From: Eggerthellaceae bacterium UBA3686
GTDB taxonomy: Bacteria; Actinomycetota; Coriobacteriia; Coriobacteriales; Eggerthellaceae
Reading direction: 5' to 3'
Assembly: GCA_002371495.1 (NCBI GenBank)
Contig: DFIX01000043.1
Location: 1-24,768, forward strand
DNA length: 24,768 nucleotides
Shown here: piece after piece, positions 1 through 6,097 of the stretch
Position numbering within the stretch: the first letter of the stretch is position 1
Layout: every line of letters starts with the position of its first letter
The notes under the pieces: generated by a model
Told to the model about the DNA's origin: nothing
The model's database searches: none
The model's input: only the letters and a program-made list of their open reading frames with translations
Translations under genes and position numbers: made by a program

Positions 1-423
1 GTGCCCGAAAACGTCGAGCTGCTCGACTTGGGCGTGTTGACCATGGACATGATCAACTACATCGATACCTGCGACGCCGTCATCACGGTCGATGCTATCG
101 AGCATTCCGGTGAGGAACCGGGCACCGTGTTGCGCGGGACTCCGCAGGAGCTCGCCCCGTCCCAGGGCGCTAATATCTCGCTGCACGACCTGCGCTTGGT
201 CGACTTGTTCGACGCGGCTGTGCTGCTCGGCTACGACGCCGAGGGCGTCTGCATCGGCATGCAGGTCGAGAACACCGAGCCCGCACTGCTTACAGAGGAC
301 CTGACCCCGCGCGTGAAGGCAGCCCTGCCTCTTCTAGTCGAAACCCTTGCCGCCGAGCTTGCACGCCTTGGTGCGCCCCTCATCAGCAAGGAAACCGGCG
401 AACCCTACGTGAAAAATGCGTAA
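1..423 (+). CDS. [NiFe] hydrogenase maturation protease (HyaD/HybD/HycI family, peptidase M52), 5' partial
   Basis: The reading frame is open from the first base, so the true start is probably upstream and the GTG at position 1 is likely internal. These cytoplasmic proteases cut the C-terminal peptide off the hydrogenase large subunit after nickel insertion. The fragment shows the second half of the fold: a VDAIEH segment whose Asp (fragment residue 31) matches one nickel-sensing ligand of HybD, and SLHDL with His62 matching another. The N-terminal GxGN and Glu ligand region expected upstream is missing from the window. The gene's last codons overlap a degenerate copy of the GGGTC-type palindrome. 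It is separated from the hydrogenase structural genes by rpmE, so it may belong to a maturation cluster that ends here. Family assignment is good; which hydrogenase it serves is inferred. Confidence 0.8.
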   Translation: MPENVELLDLGVLTMDMINYIDTCDAVITVDAIEHSGEEPGTVLRGTPQELAPSQGANISLHDLRLVDLFDAAVLLGYDAEGVCIGMQVENTEPALLTEDLTPRVKAALPLLVETLAAELARLGAPLISKETGEPYVKNA

Positions 424-452
424 AACGGGTCCAAAGAGGGTCAGACTCATTT
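414..452. repeat. Degenerate copy of the GTGAAAAAGGGGTC palindrome family
   Basis: Bases 414-431 match the left arm of the intact copy at 9677-9715 at 15 of 18 positions. They are followed by GGGTCAGAC and a shortened right side ending in CATTTG. It overlaps the stop codon of the maturation protease (421-423), the same placement as the copy at 7406. The decay suggests an old insertion. Confidence 0.5.
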
Positions 453-473
453 GTTACTGCTCGGTCCCCAGCA

Positions 474-579
474 GCCCAGGTCAGCGGCAGGATGCGTAGC
501 CGACAACCGCCGCTACTAACTTCCTATTTACGTAAAACGTGAGGAGCTGTAGGCCTAGCTTCCTGCCGCTGAACTGGGC
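474..579. repeat. 106-bp long inverted repeat between the protease and rpmE
   Basis: Arms 474-492 and 561-579 are complementary over 19 bp with one mismatch and enclose exactly 68 nt. The interior holds a smaller GTAGC/GCTAC pairing (495-499 with 511-515) and ACGTAAAACGT. The interior length equals that of the three 110-bp elements at 5521, 5717 and 20965, but the conserved loop motifs of those elements are absent. No T-run follows, so it is not a typical terminator. It may be a distant member of the same family or an unrelated structure. Confidence 0.65.
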
Positions 580-640
580 GAACGGTCGAGAGGTTGATGT
601 GGGCAACAACACCCCCTTTTCACATTTTTCAAAATAAGGG

Positions 641-668
641 TTGCCAGGCGCGCGGTGCGTGGTATCAT
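641..668 (+). promoter_or_regulatory. Sigma-70-type promoter of rpmE
   Basis: TTGCCA (641-646), a 16-bp spacer and TATCAT (663-668) give a good housekeeping promoter, with a predicted start near 675, about 47 nt before the rpmE ATG. A half-copy of the GTGAAAAGGGG palindrome family (CCCCTTTTCACATTTTTC, 613-630) lies just upstream. Confidence 0.6.
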
Positions 669-683
669 GCAAAGGCTTGTCTA

Positions 684-704
684 GCCTTGGTCGGAAACCA
701 AGGC
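684..704 (+). promoter_or_regulatory. rpmE 5'-leader hairpin, candidate r-protein leader
   Basis: GCCTTGGT (684-691) pairs perfectly with ACCAAGGC (697-704) around a CGGAA loop. It lies in the short predicted leader, 5 nt before the AGGAG ribosome-binding site (710-714). Structured rpmE leaders that bind L31 are known from several bacterial groups, so autoregulation is plausible. The hairpin is seen; the function is inferred. Confidence 0.45.
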
Positions 705-721
705 AGAATAGGAGAACCAGA

Positions 722-1207
722 ATGAAGCAAGGAATCCATCCGGATTACGTGGACTGCACCGTCACCTGCAGCTGCGGCAACACCTTCCAGACGCGCTCGA
801 CGAAGCCCGAGATTCGCGTCGAAATCTGCAACGCTTGCCATCCGTTCTACACGGGTCAGCAGAAGTTCGTCGACACCGGCGGACGTGTACAGCGCTTCAG
901 CGACAAGTTCGGTTCCGCAACCGACCTCGTTGCTGCTCGCGAGGCAGAGCGCAAGGCAAAGCGCGCCGCTGAGGTCGCCGCTGCCGAAGAGAAGCGCAAG
1001 GCAGAGCGCGAGGCGAAGGCTGCCGAGAAGGCGAAGCGCGCTGAGGAGTACGCCAAGAAGGCTGCCGCTCAGGCCGAAAAGGAAGCCGCTGAGGCCGCCA
1101 AGGCCGAGGCTGCTGCCGAAGCCGAGGAAGTTGCCGAGGCTACCGAAGCTGCCGCTGCCGAGGTTGCTGCCGAAGACGCTGCTGCCGAGGAAGCCGCTGC
1201 CGAATAG
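722..1207 (+). CDS. rpmE: Ribosomal protein L31 (bL31) with long C-terminal Ala/Glu/Lys-rich tail
   Basis: Residues 1-65 are a canonical zinc-binding (C+) L31 of the large ribosomal subunit: MKQGIHPDY start, Cys16, Cys18, Cys36 and Cys39 (EICNACHPFYTG) as the zinc set, and GGRVQRFSDKFG. Ordinary L31 stops near residue 70, but here about 95 more residues follow, built almost only of A, E, K and R, and predicted to be a long charged helix or disordered tail. The start at 722 is chosen because AGGAGAA (710-716) lies at good spacing and the protein then begins like other L31s; an upstream in-frame extension would begin inside the promoter. The gene has its own promoter and terminator, so it is probably monocistronic. 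The core call is secure; the role of the tail is unknown. Confidence 0.97.
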   Translation: MKQGIHPDYVDCTVTCSCGNTFQTRSTKPEIRVEICNACHPFYTGQQKFVDTGGRVQRFSDKFGSATDLVAAREAERKAKRAAEVAAAEEKRKAEREAKAAEKAKRAEEYAKKAAAQAEKEAAEAAKAEAAAEAEEVAEATEAAAAEVAAEDAAAEEAAAE

Positions 1208-1234
1208 CAAAACTGCGGTTGACAACGCAAATTG

Positions 1235-1264
1235 GGCCCGAGGATTCATCCTCGGGCCTTTTTG
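1235..1264 (+). terminator. Rho-independent terminator of rpmE
   Basis: GGCCCGAGGA (1235-1244) pairs perfectly with TCCTCGGGCC (1249-1258) around TTCA and is followed by six T. It lies 27 nt after the rpmE stop. Confidence 0.92.
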
Positions 1265-1365
1265 TTTATATATAAGTCATATTCAACGAGTGATGTTACG
1301 TATTGGTTGGAAAATAATACCAGGTCGTAGGCCGAAATAGCACCGCAAGAATTGTTGATTTCTTG

Positions 1366-1371
1366 TATACT
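1366..1371 (+). promoter_or_regulatory. Candidate -10 box of the hydrogenase operon
   Basis: TATACT at 1366-1371, preceded directly by TTG, would start transcription near 1378, just before the first leader hairpin at 1388. No convincing -35 hexamer lies 16-18 bp upstream, so the promoter may rely on an activator or another sigma factor, or be placed wrongly. Confidence 0.35.
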
Positions 1372-1377
1372 TCTAAG

Positions 1378-1620
1378 TTGGTAGAAGCGAAGTTTTGTGC
1401 CGAATCCAGGTTAACGTAACTTCGTTTGTGCCGCAGATGGATTCCGCTGGGGGATGGCTTGGCTTACCGTGAGCCGGCCAGAGGCACTCTGCTGGATGCC
1501 TGGTAAGCAGTTGCGCAAGATGATGTTGGCACGTTGTGAAGCGAGGGGCGCAATAACTGCTCAGCTAAAGCGGGGACGGCCTGGGTGGGCTTCCCGGCCT
1601 AGCCTGCCATCTGCTTGGAA
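1378..1620 (+). promoter_or_regulatory. Long structured leader RNA of the hydrogenase operon (candidate riboswitch or attenuator)
   Basis: No gene is seen between the rpmE terminator and the small-subunit start. The stretch instead holds several strong complementary segments: CGAAGTT 1388-1394 with AACTTCG 1418-1424; GAATCC 1402-1407 (in that hairpin's loop) with GGATTC 1439-1444, a possible pseudoknot; GCAGATGG 1433-1440 with CCATCTGC 1607-1614, closing a 180-nt domain; GCTTACC 1462-1468 with GGTAAGC 1502-1508; CAGAG/CTCTG inside that; GCAGTTGCGC 1507-1516 with GCGCA-ATA-ACTGC 1548-1560; and GGCC-T-GGG with CCCGGCC near 1579-1599. The pseudoknot and the closing helix share 1439-1440, so they compete, as expected of a switch. 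I do not recognise a known riboswitch or housekeeping RNA signature. The complementarity is seen; the RNA function is inferred. Confidence 0.5.
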
Positions 1621-1649
1621 TGATGGGTTTGAAAGAGAGGAGAGAGCCT

Positions 1650-2984
1650 ATGAGCGAAGCAACTGCTAATTTCGGGCTTGTCGACGCGCTTGAAGCACGC
1701 GGCATCTCGAGGCGAAGCTTCCTTAAGTTCTGTGGCAGCCTAGCCGTGGCAGCAGGGCTTTCGGCAACAGCTGCGCCCCGTGTGGCGATGGCGCTCGAGA
1801 CCGAGCTCGAAAACGCGAAGGGCGGTCTATTCCCCGTACTGTGGATCGAGGGCGCGTCGTGCACTGGTTGCACCGAGTCGTTCGCCCAGATCGAGACTCC
1901 CGACGTGGGCAAGGTCGTACTCGAGCTCATTGCACTGAACTACTCCGACGTTCTGTGCGCTGGCGCCGGCCACTCGCTTGAGGCGGCCAAAGAAGAGACT
2001 ATCCAAAATGGCAACTACGTTGTCGTCTACGAGGGCGGCATCACCCAGGGCTTCGGCAGCAACACGCTGCGCGTCGCCATGGAAACCGGCGAAGAGATCC
2101 TGGTGCATGCGGCCGAGAACGCGGCTGCGGTCATCGCGCTGGGTTCCTGCGCCGTGAACGGCGGCTGGATGGCCGCTTACCCGAACCCGGCCGAGGCGAC
2201 CGGCGTGTCGGGCATCCTGAAGAAGCACAGCATCGCAACCCCCGTTGTCAACATCCCCGGCTGCCCGGCCAACCCCGAGTGGCTCATGTCGGTGCTCGTT
2301 CAGGTTCTTATGATGGGCGGCGCCGAAGGCCTGCTGGCAGGCGACGTCCCCGCAGTGGTGAAGACGCTCGGCCTGAACGATGAGGGCAAGCCCCAGGGCA
2401 TCTTCGGCGAGACCATCCACGACAACTGCGAACGTCGCGGCCACTTCGAGAACGGCGAGTTCGTCTACGAATTCGGCAGCAAGGAAGAGGAGCTGGGCTA
2501 CTGCCTGTATCCGCTTGGCTGCAAGGGTCCGCAGACCAAGGCCAATTGCGGCGTCACCATGTGGAACAACCGCCGCAGCTGGTGCATCCAGGCCGGTTCG
2601 CCCTGCCTGGGCTGCTGCGAGGCCAACCCCAACGATCCGGGCGACAACTGGGTCGAGGTCAACACGCCTTTCTACAAGCGCGATCGCGACCTGCACATCG
2701 GCGACTGGTTCTTCCGTCCCACCGTGGTGGCGGCAGGCCTTACCGGCATCGTCGGCGCAGCTATCTTGATTCACCGCTTCGGCATGAAGAAGGCCGGCCG
2801 TATGGACGGCGGCGCCGACTTCGAGCCCATCCGCGCTTGGGACGCCAAGAACCCCGACAGGTCCATCGGCCAGTACGAGTACTCGGTCATGGGCGACCCG
2901 GTAAAGATGAAGGCGGCTCAGGAAGAGATCGCCAAGCAGTACGAAGTGGCCGAAGAGGCCGCTGCAGAGGATGAGGGGAGGTAA
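1650..2984 (+). CDS. hyaA: [NiFe] uptake hydrogenase small subunit, Tat-exported, membrane-anchored (group 1 type)
   Basis: The electron-transfer subunit carries three Fe-S clusters from the active site towards the quinone pool. Residues 20-48 form a Tat signal (RRSFLKFCGS, hydrophobic stretch, ending near AMA). Likely proximal cluster ligands are Cys71, Cys74 (CTGCTES), Cys167 and Cys205 (PGCPANPEW). Distal ligands are His257, Cys260, Cys285 and Cys291. The medial cluster uses three of the cysteines in 300-323. One membrane anchor lies at about 354-376, followed by an unusually long tail of about 65 polar residues. The extra cysteines of oxygen-tolerant enzymes are absent: position 73 is Gly and position 172 is Gly. 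The start at 1650 is chosen for AGGAG at 1638-1642; an in-frame ATG at 1620 has no such site. It is first in an operon with the large subunit and cytochrome b. Confidence 0.95.
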   Translation: MSEATANFGLVDALEARGISRRSFLKFCGSLAVAAGLSATAAPRVAMALETELENAKGGLFPVLWIEGASCTGCTESFAQIETPDVGKVVLELIALNYSDVLCAGAGHSLEAAKEETIQNGNYVVVYEGGITQGFGSNTLRVAMETGEEILVHAAENAAAVIALGSCAVNGGWMAAYPNPAEATGVSGILKKHSIATPVVNIPGCPANPEWLMSVLVQVLMMGGAEGLLAGDVPAVVKTLGLNDEGKPQGIFGETIHDNCERRGHFENGEFVYEFGSKEEELGYCLYPLGCKGPQTKANCGVTMWNNRRSWCIQAGSPCLGCCEANPNDPGDNWVEVNTPFYKRDRDLHIGDWFFRPTVVAAGLTGIVGAAILIHRFGMKKAGRMDGGADFEPIRAWDAKNPDRSIGQYEYSVMGDPVKMKAAQEEIAKQYEVAEEAAAEDEGR

Positions 2985-2990
2985 CCCAAC

Positions 2991-4703
2991 ATGGCACGTT
3001 CAGTTATCGACCCGATTACCCGCATCGAAGGCCATATGCGCTGCGAGATGGAAGTCCAGGGCGGCAAGGTCGTTGACGCCTGGGTTTCCGGCGGCAGCTT
3101 CCGCGGTATGGAGAAGGTCGTCGAGCATCGCGCACCCGAGGATGCCGCGCAGATCGTTCAGCGCATCTGCGGCGTATGCCCGGTTTCGCACAACCATTCT
3201 TCGACCATCGCGGCCGAAAAGGTCTATGGCATCACCATTCCGAACCGCGCGCGCATCATCCGCAACCTCATTGAGGGCGCGCAGTTCCTGCACAGCCACA
3301 TCCTGTGGTTCTACAACCTGGCGGCGCTCGACTACGTCAACCCGCTGAACGCCTTGACGGCCGACATCGCCGACACGTTCGATTTGGCCAAGACTGCCGG
3401 CACGTCTGCGAACACCGATTTCGCTGACGTCAAGGCCCGTCTCGAGAAGTTCGCTGACAACGGTCAGCTCTCGATCTTCTCGGGCAACTGGTTCGACGCC
3501 GACGGTGGCACCGCCTACAAGCTGCCTCCTGAGCTCGACCTGATCTGCACGGCCCACTACCTCGAGGCTCTGAAGTACCAGGCTCGCTCTTCCGAGATCG
3601 CTGGCCTGCTCGGCGGTAAGATGCCGCACGTCATGACCATCATCCCGGGCGGCACCGCTTTCGTGCCCACCGCGCAGAAGCTCGACGATCTGTGGGGCAT
3701 GGTCAACGAGATCTACGATTGGGTCTCGACGACGGTCATCCAGGACACCCTGGCCATTGCGCCGTTCTATGCCGACGGTCTTACCTGGGGCGGCGGTTGC
3801 GGCCGCTTCGGCGCCTGGGGCGTGTTCGAGGCTCCGTCGATGCAGATGAACGACCGCTATCTGCCCGCTGGCGTCCTCATGGGCGGTCTGGGCGGCTCTG
3901 TCGACGATGTCGACGAGTCCAAGATCTACGAGTATGTCGGCCATTCGTGGTACGAGGGCGATGGCCTTTACCAGTCGCCTGACTTCACCACCAACCCGCT
4001 GTTCACCGAGTACAACGTCGAGGACCGTTACTCGTGGTGCAAGGCTCCGTCCTATGACGGCAAGGCGCTCGAGACCGGCCCGCTGGCGCGTATCCTGGTG
4101 GCTTACAAGCGCGGCGTGCCGTTCATCACCGAGAACGTCGACAAGTTCCTGACCGACCTCGGCAAGGGTCTCGGCCTTCCGGGCGCGGCTCCGGTCGACG
4201 CGGCAATCAGCATGCTCGGCCGTGTGGCTGTACGCCAGGTCGAGACGCTCTACGTTGCCCAGCTCATGAAGGAATGGACGCTCGAGCTCATCGAGGCTGT
4301 GAAGGGCGGCACCTCTGCCGACTTCAAGCCCGAGGATTACGCGACCGACAACTTCGACGGTTACTTCGAGACCCCCAAGGTCAACAGCGGTTCCGGCACG
4401 GGCTTCTGGGAGGCTCCGCGCGGTGCTCTGTATCACTCCGAGAAGGTCGTCGATGGCAAGATCGAGGGCTATCAGATCATCATCCCGACCACTTGGAACC
4501 TCGCTCCCATCAACCAGAACGGCGAGCACGGCCCCATCGAGCAGGCGCTCATCGGCTGCCCGGTCGAGGACATCGAAAAGCCCATCAACGCTCTGCGCCT
4601 GGTTCACAGCTACGACCCGTGCGTTTCCTGCGCGGTTCACGTCAGCGAGCCGGCCACTGGCAAGCACTTCGAGACCGTAACGAATCCGTGGGGGGTGAGG
4701 TAG
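2991..4703 (+). CDS. hyaB: [NiFe] uptake hydrogenase large (catalytic) subunit
   Basis: This subunit holds the Ni-Fe centre that splits H2. The N-terminal nickel motif is RICGVCPVSHNH (Cys60, Cys63) and the C-terminal one is DPCVSCAVH (Cys544, Cys547). Maturation normally cuts after the His, here His550, which would remove the last 20 residues and needs a protease like the one at the window start. The 570-residue length is normal for group 1 enzymes. The subunit has no signal and is expected to be exported with the Tat-bearing small subunit. Its ribosome-binding site GGGGAGG overlaps the small-subunit stop, and only 6 nt separate the genes, so the two are translated together. All four nickel ligands are cysteine, with no selenocysteine codon. 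The call is firm. Confidence 0.97.
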   Translation: MARSVIDPITRIEGHMRCEMEVQGGKVVDAWVSGGSFRGMEKVVEHRAPEDAAQIVQRICGVCPVSHNHSSTIAAEKVYGITIPNRARIIRNLIEGAQFLHSHILWFYNLAALDYVNPLNALTADIADTFDLAKTAGTSANTDFADVKARLEKFADNGQLSIFSGNWFDADGGTAYKLPPELDLICTAHYLEALKYQARSSEIAGLLGGKMPHVMTIIPGGTAFVPTAQKLDDLWGMVNEIYDWVSTTVIQDTLAIAPFYADGLTWGGGCGRFGAWGVFEAPSMQMNDRYLPAGVLMGGLGGSVDDVDESKIYEYVGHSWYEGDGLYQSPDFTTNPLFTEYNVEDRYSWCKAPSYDGKALETGPLARILVAYKRGVPFITENVDKFLTDLGKGLGLPGAAPVDAAISMLGRVAVRQVETLYVAQLMKEWTLELIEAVKGGTSADFKPEDYATDNFDGYFETPKVNSGSGTGFWEAPRGALYHSEKVVDGKIEGYQIIIPTTWNLAPINQNGEHGPIEQALIGCPVEDIEKPINALRLVHSYDPCVSCAVHVSEPATGKHFETVTNPWGVR

Positions 4704-4704
4704 T

Positions 4705-5397
4705 ATGGCGCATCTTGCACATTACAAAGAAGCACATCCGCTTCCGTTCGTTATCACGCACTGGATCAACCTGGTGGCAATGGCCATCCTGATCATCTCG
4801 GGCCTGCTGATTCACTTCCCCGTGCCTATCAGCATGGGCATTGCACGCGGCCTGCACATCTTCGCGGGCATCGTGCTGGTCATCAACTGCCTGGTACGCG
4901 TAATCATGGCGTTCTTCGTGCGTTCGGCTCCGACGGCCGGTACGCGCGAGACCGTCAAGGATTACAAGACTTGGCTGCCCCAGAAGGATAACCGTCATCA
5001 GGGCGGCGCTTGGGTCAAGTACTACCTGTTCATGAAGAAGGACCATCCTCTGGGAGCCAAGCTCGGCGTTCCCCAGAAGATTTCGTACCTGCTGATTCCG
5101 ATCCTCATCATCCTGATGGGCATTTCGGGCCTGTGCCTGTGGGCGCCTACCGCTCCGTCCGGCTTCTGCCAGTTCTTCCTGAACCTGGTCGGCGGCGCGA
5201 TGAGCATGCGCATCATCCACTACTTCGGCATGTACGTCTTCATCATCTTCCTGTTCATCCATGTGCACCTGGCCACTGCCGAGGGCAACGAGCCGGTCAA
5301 GCTGATGTTCCTGCGCAAGGAGCACGGCGGCCTGGTTTACGACCCCGACAAGCACGTCATCGTGGGCGAAGACAAGATGGAGCACCTCGAGCACTAA
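4705..5397 (+). CDS. hyaC: Hydrogenase cytochrome b subunit (HyaC/HydC-like), quinone-linked membrane anchor
   Basis: The 230-residue protein has four strongly hydrophobic segments, at about 14-38, 46-72, 126-147 and 167-190. Histidines fit bis-His ligation of two b hemes: His19 (THWIN), His51 (LHIFAG), His172 (IIHYFG) and His186/His188 (FIHVHL). This matches the family that takes electrons from the hydrogenase small subunit and reduces menaquinone. The ATG comes one base after the large-subunit stop, with GGTGAGG just upstream, so translational coupling is likely. It is the last gene of the operon; a strong terminator follows within 30 nt. No maturation genes (hypA-F) follow. Assigning the acceptor as menaquinone is inference from the family. 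Confidence 0.92.
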   Translation: MAHLAHYKEAHPLPFVITHWINLVAMAILIISGLLIHFPVPISMGIARGLHIFAGIVLVINCLVRVIMAFFVRSAPTAGTRETVKDYKTWLPQKDNRHQGGAWVKYYLFMKKDHPLGAKLGVPQKISYLLIPILIILMGISGLCLWAPTAPSGFCQFFLNLVGGAMSMRIIHYFGMYVFIIFLFIHVHLATAEGNEPVKLMFLRKEHGGLVYDPDKHVIVGEDKMEHLEH

Positions 5398-5424
5398 TCC
5401 TGCTTGAAATATGCTCGGAGCCAA

Positions 5425-5450
5425 GGGGCCTGCTCATGCGGGCCCCTTTT
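5425..5450 (+). terminator. Rho-independent terminator of the hydrogenase operon
   Basis: GGGGCCTGC (5425-5433) pairs with GCGGGCCCC (5438-5446), nine pairs including one G-T, around a TCAT loop and followed by TTTT. It lies about 28 nt after the cytochrome b stop. Confidence 0.88.
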
Positions 5451-5520
5451 CTGTGCAGCGATGGGGTTGTTACTGCTTTTGTGTTCTCGGGTGCAGGTGC
5501 ACTGTTTTCTGCAACGTCCC

Positions 5521-5630
5521 GCGAAAGGGCAGGTGGCGGCGCGCCTTCGCTTGGCTTCGCTTAGTTTTGGAATGGTTTGAAGTATGTAGCTGCAGAATCG
5601 CTCAGGTCACGCCGCCACCTGCCCTTTCGC
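5521..5630. repeat. 110-bp long-hairpin element, copy 1
   Basis: Arms 5521-5541 and 5610-5630 are perfectly complementary over 21 bp and enclose 68 nt. The interior starts CGCCTTCGCTTGGCTTCGCT and ends with TGCAGAATCGCTCAGGTCA. An inner pairing CCT..GC/GC..AGG sits just inside the arms. The 10 bases before it (GCAACGTCCC) match 9 of 10 with those before copy 2. No protein is encoded. Confidence 0.85.
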
Positions 5631-5716
5631 TTGCGCCTCTTGCGGGCGGGGAGGGTTGCCGAGGCAATGAGTGTGGTAATGGGGCTCAGCTCTTCGCTAC
5701 GTTATTGCAACGTGCC

Positions 5717-5826
5717 GCGAAAGCGCAGGTGGCGACGCGCCTTCGCTTGGCTTCGCTTAACTTTTGAATAGTAAGAAGCTTGAAGCTGCAGAATCGCTCA
5801 GGTCGCGCCGCCACCTGCACTTTCGC
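5717..5826. repeat. 110-bp long-hairpin element, copy 2
   Basis: Arms 5717-5737 and 5806-5826 pair over 21 bp with two mismatches and enclose 68 nt. The first 20 interior bases are identical to copy 1 and the last 19 are nearly so; the middle differs. It lies in the same orientation, 196 bp after copy 1, suggesting tandem duplication or repeated insertion. It is not followed by a T-run. Confidence 0.85.
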
Positions 5827-6097
5827 TTCGTCTTCACTTTTGGCGCGATAGGACTGCTGAGGCGATGTAGGTGCCAAAAAGGGTACTCCTGTTCAGCACC
5901 TTTTGCTAAAAGCAACATGGGCGCAGCCAAATGCTTTTTTCTAGTGCGGAAGCGATTGTGGTGTTTGGTGCGTCGAACTGATTTGGCAGTGTATTCGTGG
6001 CACAATGCATAACGATACAAGTCATGGGTAGCGCGAGTTCCCATATGCGGCAATGCGGCTTGATTGTGTTGTCACGTGTTTAATGCGAGAGATGTAT
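5827..6097. other. Non-coding stretch before yqhQ
   Basis: No supported gene. AGGTGC (5869-5874) can pair with GCACCT (5896-5901) and is followed by TTTTG, a weak hairpin. TTGGCA (5983-5988) with TGCATA 17 bp downstream is a poor promoter candidate for yqhQ. Confidence 0.4.

Noticed and set aside
1378..1620. The hydrogenase leader as RNase P RNA, tmRNA, 6S RNA or a cobalamin, Moco or TPP riboswitch
   Set aside because: I could not find the conserved sequence boxes of any of these in it. A covariance-model search would be decisive.
1827..2774. A 315-codon minus-strand frame opposite the hydrogenase small subunit
   Set aside because: Same reason: the plus-strand gene has all cluster ligands and a Tat signal.
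3000..4667. A 555-codon open frame on the minus strand opposite the hydrogenase large subunit
   Set aside because: It mirrors the codon pattern of the real gene, has no recognisable motif or ribosome-binding site, and arises from high GC bias.
5521..5826. The 110-bp elements as integron attC sites or a CRISPR array
   Set aside because: The conserved attC core-site pattern is not seen, no integron integrase is present, and there are only two neighbouring copies with no spacer-repeat rhythm.
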